A stretch of DNA of 64,000 nt, taken from positions 79,531 to 143,530 of the forward strand of contig JBBPIR010000003.1 of assembly GCA_038040195.1 (NCBI GenBank), read 5' to 3'. A program made the position numbers and the translations under genes. The DNA comes from Chloroflexota bacterium (GTDB lineage Bacteria > Chloroflexota > Limnocylindria > QHBO01). Positions 28,312 through 36,802 of the stretch are shown one piece after another. The notes below the pieces were generated by a model that was not told the origin of the DNA, did not search any database, and worked only from the letters and a program-made list of their open reading frames with translations. Within the stretch, counting starts at the first letter, position 1. Each line of letters opens with the position of its first letter.

Positions 28312-29183
28312 GCCCGGCGTCCGCGCCCGAGACGGCGCCGCTCCCACAGATTGACGCCCCCCAGGTCGTATCGGTCATCATCGGTTTCATCCGGCGCCAG
28401 CTCGAGCAGACCGGCTTCGGGCGCCTGGTGGTCGGGGTCTCGGGTGGGGTGGACAGCGCCACGGTCGCCCACCTGGCCGTCCGGGCGCTGGGCCCGGCCA
28501 ATGTCTTGGCGGTCCGGATGCCATTTCGCAGCAGCGCTGCCGAATCAGAGACCGATGCGCTGCGCGTGGTCGAGGGCCTGGGCTGCGACTCACAGCGGGT
28601 GGACATCACGCCCATGGCCGAACCGATGCTGACCCTGATCGGTGACGGCGACGAGGCCGACGTCCGCGTCCGGCGCGGGAACGTCCTGGCCCGCCTGCGG
28701 ATGATGGTCCTGTACGACCGCTCGGCCGCGTTCGACGCCCTGGTGTGCGGGACCTCGAACAAGACCGAGGCCCTGCTCGGGTACGGGACCCTGCACGGCG
28801 ACATGGCGGCTGCCATCCAGCCCATCGGCGACCTGTACAAGAGCCAGCTGCGGGCCGTGGCGACCGAGCTGGGCGTGGCGCCTGAGATCGTCGCCAAGCC
28901 GCCATCGGCCGATCTGTGGCCGGGACAGACCGATGAGGGTGAGCTGGGCGCCACGTACGACGACCTGGACCGCATCCTGTACGCCCTGGTGGACCGTCGC
29001 TGGACCGTGGAGCGCTGCGTAGGTGCGGGCCTGGACGAGGCGCTCGTACGTTGGACTGCCGAGCGGGTCGCGCGATACGAGTTCAAGCGTCAGACGCCGC
29101 CGGTGGCCAAGGTCAGCCTCCGCACGCCGGGGATCGATCACCTCTACCCGCGCCGGCGCCCCGGTTCGCGACGCCGGGCCTGA
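28308..29183 (+). CDS. nadE: NAD synthase (amidating subunit)
   Basis: Adenylates nicotinate adenine dinucleotide and amidates it to NAD. The 291 residues carry the PP-loop SGGVDS (about residues 44-49). The second motif, at about 146-180, begins GTSNKTEALLGYGT and continues to IGDLYKSQLR. It lacks the N-terminal glutaminase domain present in fused NadE proteins, which is supplied by the overlapping upstream gene. The length fits an ammonia-using core plus a C-terminal extension. Confidence 0.93.
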   Translation: MSPASAPETAPLPQIDAPQVVSVIIGFIRRQLEQTGFGRLVVGVSGGVDSATVAHLAVRALGPANVLAVRMPFRSSAAESETDALRVVEGLGCDSQRVDITPMAEPMLTLIGDGDEADVRVRRGNVLARLRMMVLYDRSAAFDALVCGTSNKTEALLGYGTLHGDMAAAIQPIGDLYKSQLRAVATELGVAPEIVAKPPSADLWPGQTDEGELGATYDDLDRILYALVDRRWTVERCVGAGLDEALVRWTAERVARYEFKRQTPPVAKVSLRTPGIDHLYPRRRPGSRRRA

Positions 29184-29188
29184 GCCGG

Positions 29189-30058
29189 ATGGCCGGACGG
29201 CTGCTGGTCGTCGGGACGCCGATCGGCAATCTCGGAGATCTATCGCCGCGGGCGGCCGACGCCCTGCGCGAGGCCGACCTGGTGGTCGCCGAGGACACCC
29301 GGGTCGCGGCCCGGCTGCTGCAATTCATCGGGGCGCGGCGGCCCACCCTGTCGTTCACCGAGCACAACGCCGCACAGCGGCTGCCGGTGCTGCTGGGCCG
29401 CCTCGCGGCGGGCGAGACCATTGCTCTCACGACCGACGCGGGCATGCCGGCCGTCTCCGATCCGGGGGCGGGGCTGGTGGCTGCCGCCCGCGCCGCGGGC
29501 CACGCCATCGAGGTGGTCCCCGGGCCATCGGCCGTGACCGCCGCGCTGGCCGTGGCGGGAGTGGCAGGCGTGGCGGGGAGCGGATTCGTATTCGGCGGCT
29601 TCCTGCCCGCCCGGCCGGTGGCCGCCCGCCGCGCGGCGCTCGAACGCCTGGCCGGTGCGGCGGGCAGCCTGGGATTGCCCCTGATCCTGTTCGAGGCTCC
29701 GCACCGGGTAAGCCGATTGCTGGCCGAGCTCGAGGCATTAACCGATGCCCATCCCGACCTTCGGGTCGCCGCCGGCCGGGAGCTGACCAAGCTCCACGAA
29801 GAGGTGGTCGTCGGCTCGCCGGCGGAGGTGGCCTCTGTCCTGGCCGCGCCGCGCGGCGAATTCACCCTGGTCATCTCGGGCCTCACAGCCCCGGTGCTCG
29901 CCGCCGGCCCGGACCTGGGGGCCATCACCGCGGCCGCGCGTCGCGCCGGGCTGTCTGACCGCGCCACGGCTGACCTCCTGCGCGCCGCGGGCGTACCCCG
30001 TCGTGAAGCGTATCGGTCTGCCCAGGCGGCCGGTAAGCCGCCCGTCAGCCGTCGGTAA
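29189..30058 (+). CDS. rsmI: 16S rRNA (cytidine-1402-2'-O)-methyltransferase RsmI
   Basis: A 289-residue tetrapyrrole-methylase-fold enzyme that 2'-O-methylates C1402 in the ribosomal decoding centre using SAM. N-terminal VVGTPIGNLGDLSPRAADAL, VAEDTRVAARLL, TDAGMPAVSDPGAGLVAAA and ELTKLHEE are family markers. The ATG at 29189 lies 5 bases after the nadE stop; upstream in-frame codons run back into nadE. The C-terminal 40 residues resemble the small helical domain of RsmI. Confidence 0.94.
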   Translation: MAGRLLVVGTPIGNLGDLSPRAADALREADLVVAEDTRVAARLLQFIGARRPTLSFTEHNAAQRLPVLLGRLAAGETIALTTDAGMPAVSDPGAGLVAAARAAGHAIEVVPGPSAVTAALAVAGVAGVAGSGFVFGGFLPARPVAARRAALERLAGAAGSLGLPLILFEAPHRVSRLLAELEALTDAHPDLRVAAGRELTKLHEEVVVGSPAEVASVLAAPRGEFTLVISGLTAPVLAAGPDLGAITAAARRAGLSDRATADLLRAAGVPRREAYRSAQAAGKPPVSRR

Positions 30059-30138
30059 GGACCTCCGTCTTAGCTTCTCCCTGCCGCCCACTCGCCGGGT
30101 GAGCCGATAAGCCCTGCCGGGCTGGAGGAGAACTTCCC

Positions 30139-30552
30139 ATGAACAAGGTGCTGCTGGTTGGACGGCTGACCCGCGACCCGGAGTTGCGGACGCTGCCCAG
30201 CGGGAAACACGTCGCCACCTTCACCATCGCCACCAACGAGTACCGTGGGACCGGCGCCGAGGAGCGGACCGAGTATCACGCCATCGTGGCCTGGGACCGC
30301 CTCGCCGAGATCTGCGGCCAGTTCTTGGGCAAGGGGCAGCTGGTCGACCTCGAGGGGCGTCTGCAGACCCGTCAGTGGGACGACGACGCGGGAAAGCGCC
30401 ATTGGAAGACCGAGGTCGTGACCAACTCGCTCGAGATGCTTTCTGGCCGCGGCAAGAAGGAATACGCCAAGGAGGCGGAGGCCGCCGAGGACGCCGCGAG
30501 CGTCACCAACGGCGCCGCCGAGGAGCCTTTGGAGGCCGTGGTCGCCATGTAG
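30139..30552 (+). CDS. ssb: Single-stranded DNA-binding protein, short form
   Basis: A 137-residue OB-fold protein with MNKVLLVGRLTRDPELR, ATFTIATNEY, YHAIVAWDRLAEICGQFLGK and GQLVDLEGRLQTRQW. It follows GGAGGAG at good spacing. The tail is short and ends EEPLEAVVAM, lacking the acidic DDDIPF-like tip that recruits repair and replication proteins in most bacteria. It is therefore either an accessory paralogue or a lineage with a different tip. Its 3' third and downstream flank are duplicated at 31392. Confidence 0.93.
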   Translation: MNKVLLVGRLTRDPELRTLPSGKHVATFTIATNEYRGTGAEERTEYHAIVAWDRLAEICGQFLGKGQLVDLEGRLQTRQWDDDAGKRHWKTEVVTNSLEMLSGRGKKEYAKEAEAAEDAASVTNGAAEEPLEAVVAM

Positions 30553-30647
30553 GCCGCGTGTCGAGGGCTCCAGACCGATCTGGCTAGGGCGTCCCCGGCG
30601 GCGGGGGCGGATAATGGCCTCAGCCGGCGGCGACCCCGCCGCACGGG
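30553..30647 (+). repeat. Non-coding flank of ssb, copy A of a duplicated structured segment
   Basis: This 95-base segment recurs at 31518-31612 with only about six differences. It contains an 8-bp hairpin (30590-30609, GCGG loop), a short ATAATGGCCT spacer and a second GC hairpin (CGGCGG/CCGCCG). It could be the ssb terminator. Confidence 0.75.
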
Positions 30648-30748
30648 TTCTTGTGTCGGACTCCCTGGCCATGTAGACCTACCGGGCATGGCACCGCGAG
30701 CGGTGCTGAGCGGGGAAGCGACCGTACTTCGCAGTGGAAGGGCCATTC

Positions 30749-31189
30749 ATGGTAAGAGACGAAACCAGCGTCACGATCAACCGGCCTATCGAGGATGTCT
30801 TCGCGGTGCTGAGCAACCCCGAGACCGGCCCGAAGTGGTCCTCGATCGCGATCGAGGAGAAATGGACTTCGCCTGAGCCGCATGGGGTGGGCTCGACGTT
30901 TCGGTCCGCCGGCAAGATTCTCGGCAGGCGCATCGAGGCCGACCATGAGGTCACCGTATTCGAGCCGAACCACAGAGTCGCGATGAAGACCGAGTCCGGA
31001 CCAACGGCTGGCCGGCTCTTGATGACTTTCGAGCAGGTCGAAGGCGGCACAAAGGTCGTGTTTGACGCGGAGTTTGAGGCACGCGGACTCGTCAAGCTGG
31101 CCAAGCCGCTCTGGATGAACCTTGGCAGGCGGCGGTGGAACCGCGATCTCGCCACCCTGAAGGGCCTGATGGAAGCGGGCAGGTTGTAA
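30749..31189 (+). CDS. SRPBCC (START/Bet v1-like) domain protein
   Basis: A 146-residue protein with the polyketide-cyclase/dehydrase-type SRPBCC pattern. SVTINRPIEDVFAVLSNPE at the N-terminus, a ligand-cavity beta sheet, and a long C-terminal helix (RRRWNRDLATLKGLMEA) are visible. These proteins bind hydrophobic ligands; the function here is unknown. ATG 30749 is preferred over GTG 30734 because GGAAGGG lies six bases before it. It lies between the two copies of the ssb tail, suggesting insertion after or with the duplication. Confidence 0.82.
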   Translation: MVRDETSVTINRPIEDVFAVLSNPETGPKWSSIAIEEKWTSPEPHGVGSTFRSAGKILGRRIEADHEVTVFEPNHRVAMKTESGPTAGRLLMTFEQVEGGTKVVFDAEFEARGLVKLAKPLWMNLGRRRWNRDLATLKGLMEAGRL

Positions 31190-31391
31190 GCGCACTGCAC
31201 CTCTAACGACTTGTGCGGTCGACGTCGAGGACTGGCGGGTGATAGCGGTCGACGGCGATCTGCATGGCCGCCTACGCGCGACGTTGATAGCCCAGCGGGC
31301 GGCGTTGCTGCGGGTGGCGTTGCGACGGTAGCGTGCAGGCGACCCCGGCCTCACCCTCAGATCAGGCTTGGGATAAACCTGACATTGGCGT
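31190..31391 (+). other. Non-coding stretch between SRPBCC gene and ssb remnant
   Basis: About 200 bases with no supported gene, RNA or clear promoter. It directly abuts the ssb-derived remnant, so it is probably debris of the rearrangement. Confidence 0.4.
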
Positions 31392-31517
31392 AAGCGCCAC
31401 TGGAAAACTGAGGTCGTGGCGAACTCGCTCGAGATGCTGTCCGGGCGGGGCAAGTAGGAATACGCCAAGGAGGACCGAGCCGCCGAGGAGCCTCTCGAGG
31501 CCGTGGTCGCCATGTAG
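31392..31517 (+). pseudogene. Remnant of ssb 3' end
   Basis: Aligns with ssb 30394-30552. In frame it reads KRHWKTEVVANSLEMLSGRG, then K, then a TAG replacing the AAG of ssb, and later EEPLEAVVAM and the same stop. Relative to ssb it lacks 33 bases. The deletion lies exactly between two copies of GCCGCCGAGGA in the parent, so slippage explains it. There is no start codon or 5' half. Identity in the coding part is roughly 83 percent by eye. Confidence 0.85.
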
Positions 31518-31612
31518 GCCGCGTGTCGAGGGCTCGAGACCGATCTGGTTAGTCCGTCCCCGGCGGCGGGGACGGATAATGGCCTCAGCCGGCGGCGACC
31601 CCGCCGAACGGG
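31518..31612 (+). repeat. Copy B of the ssb downstream structured segment
   Basis: About 94 percent identical by eye to 30553-30647. The first hairpin is here a perfect 9-bp stem (31554-31575, GCGG loop). The G-T pair of copy A is an A-T pair here, so the change keeps the stem. It ends just before the ribosome site of the next gene. Confidence 0.8.
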
Positions 31613-31628
31613 AAGGAGAGGCCGATCC

Positions 31629-32135
31629 ATGAATCGATTGTCCAGAATCGCCCTAGCAGCCAGTCTCAGCCTCGGGATGCTGAGCATGCCCACGATGGCG
31701 CTGGCCGCCACGGACGTAACCTATGCGCTGAGGGGCAGCGAGATCGCGGCGACCGAATTCACCGGTGTTTTCGTGGGCGTCGCGGTCGCGACCGATGACT
31801 ACGGAACCTGGCAGGCGACCATCGACCACGATTCGGTGCCCACGAAAAAGAACAAGAGCGCCGAGGTCACCGGCGGCAGCTTTGCCTTCGACGGGGAACT
31901 CCGCGACCTGGCGGGAACATTCGACCCCGGCGGCTCAATTACGCTGGAGACGGACGTCCAACCCTGCGGCAAACAGACCTACCGCGTGGTCGGAGACCTG
32001 ACCCTCACCGGGCCAACTGCGGGCACCGCGGACTTTGAGGCGGTCGTGACCCACCACCGGATCTTCCTGTGGGGGCACTGCATCACCTACGCCGCGACCG
32101 TCAAGGGGAGCGTCACCTTCCACCTGACGACGTGA
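31629..32135 (+). CDS. Secreted protein of unknown function
   Basis: A 168-residue protein with a clear Sec signal peptide (MNRLSRIALAASLSLGMLSM, cleavage after ALA near residue 27). A beta-rich mature domain follows, with two cysteines (QPCGKQ and WGHCIT) that could form a disulfide. A GGAAGGAGAG ribosome site precedes it. I do not recognise the family. Its upstream region is the duplicated ssb flank, so expression may depend on a promoter carried there. Confidence 0.65.
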   Translation: MNRLSRIALAASLSLGMLSMPTMALAATDVTYALRGSEIAATEFTGVFVGVAVATDDYGTWQATIDHDSVPTKKNKSAEVTGGSFAFDGELRDLAGTFDPGGSITLETDVQPCGKQTYRVVGDLTLTGPTAGTADFEAVVTHHRIFLWGHCITYAATVKGSVTFHLTT

Positions 32136-32411
32136 CGCCCCTCGGTCCCGAACGATGACGTTCCAAGGCTAACGCAGCCTGGGCAGGCGGCCTGTAGGAG
32201 CCGCTGGAAGCGCTTGGAAGCGTCCGAGCCCGACATCGGCGTCCAGAAAGGTCGACGTAAGGACGTAGTCGCCTTCCTGCCCGCGAGAGCCGGCCCACAA
32301 GCGGTGCTTGAGCTGGTGGCGCCGCTGTTGGCGCAGTGGTCGATGGTGAGCTGCGCGTGGCGCTGACGCGGGGGCGACGGCGGAACGGGCAGGGTTCCTG
32401 CGCATCGGCAC
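32136..32411 (+). other. Gene-free stretch between convergent genes
   Basis: 276 bases between the secreted protein and the convergent glycosyltransferase. Open frames exist on both strands, but none has a credible start, ribosome site or recognisable sequence. Confidence 0.4.
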
Positions 32412-34145
32412 TCAGCGAATGACCGACAGACCTTCCGACCACGACCGCCTTCTCGAGCGTTCGACCCCTGCACCACCACTGCACGGCTCGGTGCGTTCCG
32501 CCGACGGAGCTAAGACATAGAGCAGATAACTCCCGTACCGCTCAACTTCATCGGCGAGTGCTCGGAGGGTGTCAGTGGAAGGTCCAAGGCGCCACCGCTC
32601 GTTCTCGTGGACGACCGCGAGATCGGCGTCGCAGAGTCGCGCCAGCAGGTCGGCCTGCGCCCGACGACTCGCCAGCACACTGCTCCAGTCGTGCTCCTCG
32701 CCCCGAACGACGGCTTGAAGCATCTCCACGGGCCTTCGACCGGCGAGCTCGAGGCCGAGGAAGACGAGGTGGCCATAGGGGTCGACGAGGTACCCGAACG
32801 CGCCGCGGCTCGGCTCGCGGCCGGCAAGGAACGCCACGCGCGCGTCCAGGACGAGCACCTGGGCCTCGGGCGGCACCGCCTCTCGGATGTACCGGCTCAT
32901 CCTCACGTACTCGGGAACGTAGCCGCCCGCGATCCGGCTCCACGACGGGAGCTGCTGAGCGGCCACAGCGACAAGCACGAGGATCAACGCTGGGACCTCC
33001 CAGCGCCGGATCAGTGCAGACACGGGTCGGACGCTCTTGAGCCACAGCGGTATGAGGCCAACGCCAGCCGCGAGAAGCGCCAGGGGAGCCAGGAGATGGA
33101 GCTGGTACTGCGGTAGGACGTGTCGGGTCGACGTGAAGACAAGGGCGTTGAACGCGGCCCACAACACGACGACGCGCCAGCCCGCCAGCTGCGGCCCCGC
33201 GAAGCGGTGGCCATCACGACCGCGGGGCCAGAGGGCGAAGGCGACCCAGATGGCCACGGAGATGGTCACAACAGCCAGCCCCAGTCCCGCCATGACAAGG
33301 ATCGGCACTTGGTCCGGCCGCTCCGCCAACTGCCCGATGTGATCCATCAGCCCAATCTCTGTGTGCGGTCGAAGCAGCTGGAAGAAGACGGCCTGGGGCA
33401 GCAGCTCACCCGGCGCCGCGATCATGAACGGCGTCAGCACGATCGCGGAGACCGCGCCGGCGCCCAGGAGCATGATTCCTAACAGAGGCGCTGAGGGCAC
33501 CTGCGGCTCGGCTCGTGGGCCGAGGCGGCGCCAGACCAGATCGAGGGCGATTGCGAACAGCACCGTCACGCCGACCGCCTTCGTGAGCGCACTCAGTGCG
33601 GCCAGTCCGCCGGCAAGCGCGAGCCCGGTCATCTGGCGGCGCAGCGTGACGCGAGGCGCCAAGGCCGGGTGCACGGCGAGGTACGCGACGATCGCGGCGA
33701 ACGAGAACATGGCCATCGGCACGTCGATCCTCACCTGGGCGCTGAGCCCCACGACGCGCGGGTCAAGCGACCAGACGAGCGCCGCCGCGGTCGCCCCCCA
33801 CCAGCCCGCGAGCCGATGGCCGATCGCGAACACCAGCGCTACCGAAATGAGGCCGTATGCCACCGACAGCTGGCGCGCCGCCAAGAACGACCCTGGACCG
33901 CCCCAGGCGCTCGAGTCGAACAGCATCGCAGGAGAAAAGACGAAGGCCGCCGCGGGCGGATGCGCGAAGAAGTAGTCGCGGTAGGGCAGAACGCCATGCA
34001 GGAAGAGCCGCGCCGCCGTGGCATAGACCCCTTCGTCGTGGTTGGCGCTGGACAACCCCGCCGCGGAATCGAGCTGCGTCAGCCGTTCGGTGACCGCCAG
34101 CAGCATGACCAGGAGCACGACGAGTAGCACAGCAACGCGGCGCAT
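32412..34145 (-). CDS. GT-C membrane glycosyltransferase (ArnT/PMT_2-like)
   Basis: A 577-residue polytopic protein with 10 or more helices. After the first helix comes the acidic first-loop motif SANHDEGVYATAARLFLHG, then LPYRDYFFAHPPAAAF, typical of the lipid-phosphate-sugar-using GT39/GT83 superfamily. It would transfer a sugar from a polyprenyl-phosphate donor on the outer face of the membrane. I chose ATG 34145 (MRRVAVLLVVLLV) because AAGGAGGG precedes it; the open frame extends 40 codons further without support. The acceptor is unknown. Confidence 0.83.
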   Translation of the reverse strand: MRRVAVLLVVLLVMLLAVTERLTQLDSAAGLSSANHDEGVYATAARLFLHGVLPYRDYFFAHPPAAAFVFSPAMLFDSSAWGGPGSFLAARQLSVAYGLISVALVFAIGHRLAGWWGATAAALVWSLDPRVVGLSAQVRIDVPMAMFSFAAIVAYLAVHPALAPRVTLRRQMTGLALAGGLAALSALTKAVGVTVLFAIALDLVWRRLGPRAEPQVPSAPLLGIMLLGAGAVSAIVLTPFMIAAPGELLPQAVFFQLLRPHTEIGLMDHIGQLAERPDQVPILVMAGLGLAVVTISVAIWVAFALWPRGRDGHRFAGPQLAGWRVVVLWAAFNALVFTSTRHVLPQYQLHLLAPLALLAAGVGLIPLWLKSVRPVSALIRRWEVPALILVLVAVAAQQLPSWSRIAGGYVPEYVRMSRYIREAVPPEAQVLVLDARVAFLAGREPSRGAFGYLVDPYGHLVFLGLELAGRRPVEMLQAVVRGEEHDWSSVLASRRAQADLLARLCDADLAVVHENERWRLGPSTDTLRALADEVERYGSYLLYVLAPSAERTEPCSGGAGVERSRRRSWSEGLSVIR

Positions 34146-34445
34146 CGACGTTGATCCCTCCTTGAGCGCCCGGCTGGGCACCATCCATCCCTGGCGCTTT
34201 CGCCGGGGGCCATCACTGGCGTTGCGCAGCGCAGTCGGCGATGGCTTGCACCGCATCGGGAGCATAGACCTTCCGGCGGTTCCACCAGTCGGCAGGGACC
34301 GGGCCGCCCTGACACTGGCTCAAGCGGCACACCTACGCTCATTCGGATGCACTTCGCGGCGCCGATATACTGGCCGCCCGCGGCCCCGGTCCGCCTGTGG
34401 CAGGCGGCTCGACGCCGGCGCCGCCGCGGGCATCCGGGAGCAGCG
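34146..34445. promoter_or_regulatory. Divergent intergenic region with candidate promoters
   Basis: 300 bases between the divergent glycosyltransferase (minus) and reductase (plus). On the plus strand TATACT (34366-34371) is a -10 with a weak TTCGGA 18 bp upstream. On the minus strand TATGCT (complement of 34261-34266) is a candidate -10. No gene is seen. Confidence 0.4.
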
Positions 34446-35210
34446 ATGGGGCAGGAGTACCCATACAACGGGCGGCTGAGCCGCTGGGACGAGGTGGCGG
34501 AGGGGCTGGCGATCGTCGGCGTATCCGCTAACGAGACCCCATTCCCGTTCACCCCGGGGCAGTACGCCACGCTGGCCCTGCCCGGGCCCGAGGGGAAGGT
34601 CATCCAACGCCCGATGTCGATTTCCTCGCCGCCAGACGACTTGTCCGAGTACGAGTTCTTCATTCGCCTCGTACCCGACGCGGAGTTCACCCCCTTGCTC
34701 TGGCAGCTCAAGATCGGCGACACGATCGGTATCAAGGGAGCCAAAGGCAAGTTCGTGCTCCAGGACGACGGCCGCCGCGCCCTGTTCGTGGCCTCCGGGA
34801 CCGGCCTCGCCCCATACATGAGCATGATCGAGACGCTCCTGGCCCACGGAGAGCGTCGTGAGATCCACCTTCTGCATGGGGCCAGCTTTGAGCGCGACCT
34901 GGCCTGGCGCGAATGGCTGACCGAGATCGAGGCCGACGGCAAGCTGCCGCTCCACTATGCCGCCACCCTGTCGCGCCCGGCGGACAACCCCGGCTGGCAG
35001 GGGCTGACCGGTCGGGTGGAGACCGTGGTTGCGGACGAGCTGGACCTCCACGACCTGACCCCCGCCGACACGACCCTGTACCTGTGCGGGAACCCGGAGA
35101 TGATCACCGCGGCCGAGGCCATCGCGCTGAACCGCGGCTTCCCGACGGAGCAGATCCGCAAGGAGCTGTACTGGCCCAAGGCCCGCCCTCACGGAGGGCC
35201 AGCGGAGTGA
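34446..35210 (+). CDS. Ferredoxin--NADP+ reductase-like flavoprotein
   Basis: A 254-residue FNR-superfamily enzyme passing electrons between NAD(P)H and ferredoxin or another carrier through FAD. The FAD motif is RPMSISS (about residue 57), the NADP pyrophosphate loop is VASGTGLAPYMSMIE (about 115), and LYLCGNPEMI is near the end. There is no Fe-S cysteine cluster, which argues against a PyrK/HydG subunit. GGGAG before ATG 34446 sets the start. It overlaps metG by GTGA. Confidence 0.85.
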   Translation: MGQEYPYNGRLSRWDEVAEGLAIVGVSANETPFPFTPGQYATLALPGPEGKVIQRPMSISSPPDDLSEYEFFIRLVPDAEFTPLLWQLKIGDTIGIKGAKGKFVLQDDGRRALFVASGTGLAPYMSMIETLLAHGERREIHLLHGASFERDLAWREWLTEIEADGKLPLHYAATLSRPADNPGWQGLTGRVETVVADELDLHDLTPADTTLYLCGNPEMITAAEAIALNRGFPTEQIRKELYWPKARPHGGPAE

Positions 35211-36802
35211 CCGAGCCCTTCTACCTCACCACGGCGATCTTCTACCCCAGCCCGGGGCCAGCCCTGCACTCGCTGTTCGAGGCTATCGGGGCCGATGTCC
35301 TCGTGCGTTACCAGCGCCTTACCGGGCGCGAGGTCCGCTTCCTGACGGGCATGGACGAGCACTCGGCCAACCTGGAACGCCAAGCGCAGGAGCGTGGCGT
35401 GGAGCCTCGCGCGCTGGTCGACGAGTGGGCGGGCAATTGGCAGGCCGGGTTTGATCGGTTCGCCATCAGCTACGACCGATTCATCCGGACCACCGACCCC
35501 GACCACGCCCGGGCGTCGACCGAGATGGTCCGCCGCGCCCAGGCAGCCGGCGATATCTACAAGGGCACCTACGCCGGGTGGTATTGCACCGGCGACAACG
35601 AGTTCAAGACCGATAGCCAGCTGGTCGACGGGCGCTGTCCGGACCATCCGACCCTGGAGCTGCAGTTGCTGGAGGAGGAGAACTACTTCTTCGCCCTGAG
35701 CAAGTACCAGGCGGCGCTGGAGGAGCTGTATCGGTCCAATCCGTCGTTCTGCGAACCGGAACCGTTCCGCAACGAGGTGCTGGGCTGGCTGAGCGACGGG
35801 CTCCAGGACTTCTCCATCAGCCGCGCCGGCGGGACGTGGGGCATCCCGTTCCCGGACGACCCGGCGCATCGCATCTACGTCTGGTTCGACGCGCTCACCA
35901 ACTACGTCACCGGTGCCGGCTTCCCGGACGACCCGGAGGCCTTCGCCCACTGGTGGCCGGCCGACGTTCACGTCATCGGCAAGAACATCACCCGCTTCCA
36001 CTGCCTGTACTGGCCGGCGATGCTGATGAGCGCCGGGCTGCCGCTGCCGCGCCAGGTGTTCGCCCACGGCTTCATGCTCATGCGCGGCGAGAAGATGTCC
36101 AAGACACGAGGCAACGTGCTCGATCCGAACGTTGCCCAGGGCTTGTTCGGGGTGGACGGCGTCCGTTACCTGGTCCTGCGCGAGATCCCGTTCGACCGCG
36201 ACGGCGACGTGACCGCCGAGGGCCTCGTGCGCCGCTACAACGCGGAGCTCGCCAACGACCTCGGTAACCTCGTCAACCGGACGGTCTCCATGGCAGGCCG
36301 ATACCTGGACGGGCACCTGCCCGACCTGGACAGCCTCGACCTGAACGATGCCGATGAGCAGCTGCGAGCCATAGCCGAGACTGCGGTCGTCGAGTACCGA
36401 GCCGCCGTGGAGCGGCTGCACTTCGACGAGGCGCTCGCCGCGCTGGGCACGCTGACCCGTGCTTCAAACGGCTACGTCGAGTTACAGGCTCCGTGGGTAC
36501 TCCACAAGGCAGGGGAGTCACATCGCACCGGTGCCGTGCTGGCCACCCTGGGGGAGGCGTGCCGGATCCTGGGCCACCTGCTGGCGCCCTTCTGCCCCGG
36601 GGCGGCCGCCGACCTGCTGGGCCAGGTCGGGACGCCACCCCCGTATGACGACCGCGGCGCCGGCGGCCCCGGGCTGGACGCGCTGCTGACCTGGGGCGCC
36701 GAACCGGGTCCTCGCCGGACCGGGCCGCCGGCGCCGCTCTTCCCGCGAGTCGAGGTGGACGCCGACGAGTGGGTCGTGGACCAGGGGGATTCGCCGCCCT
36801 GA
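35207..36802 (+). CDS. metG: Methionyl-tRNA synthetase with degraded HIGH motif
   Basis: A 531-residue class I synthetase charging tRNA-Met. Clear MetRS features: TGMDEHSANLERQA, SYDRFIRTTDPDHARAS, GWYCTGDNEFKTDSQLVDG, EEENYFFALSKYQ, VWFDALTNYVTGAGFPDD, DVHVIGKNITRFHCLYWPAM and KMSKT (residues 296-300). The N-terminal signature normally read as HxGH is ALHS here (residues 19-22), and KMSKS is KMSKT. There is one Cys pair rather than the full zinc knuckle. It is likely the cell's MetRS, but catalysis needs checking. Confidence 0.88.
   Translation: MTEPFYLTTAIFYPSPGPALHSLFEAIGADVLVRYQRLTGREVRFLTGMDEHSANLERQAQERGVEPRALVDEWAGNWQAGFDRFAISYDRFIRTTDPDHARASTEMVRRAQAAGDIYKGTYAGWYCTGDNEFKTDSQLVDGRCPDHPTLELQLLEEENYFFALSKYQAALEELYRSNPSFCEPEPFRNEVLGWLSDGLQDFSISRAGGTWGIPFPDDPAHRIYVWFDALTNYVTGAGFPDDPEAFAHWWPADVHVIGKNITRFHCLYWPAMLMSAGLPLPRQVFAHGFMLMRGEKMSKTRGNVLDPNVAQGLFGVDGVRYLVLREIPFDRDGDVTAEGLVRRYNAELANDLGNLVNRTVSMAGRYLDGHLPDLDSLDLNDADEQLRAIAETAVVEYRAAVERLHFDEALAALGTLTRASNGYVELQAPWVLHKAGESHRTGAVLATLGEACRILGHLLAPFCPGAAADLLGQVGTPPPYDDRGAGGPGLDALLTWGAEPGPRRTGPPAPLFPRVEVDADEWVVDQGDSPP

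Noticed and set aside
30553-31628. Insertion sequence or transposon between ssb and the secreted-protein gene
   Set aside because: The duplication flanks suggested one, but no transposase, terminal inverted repeats or target duplication are visible.
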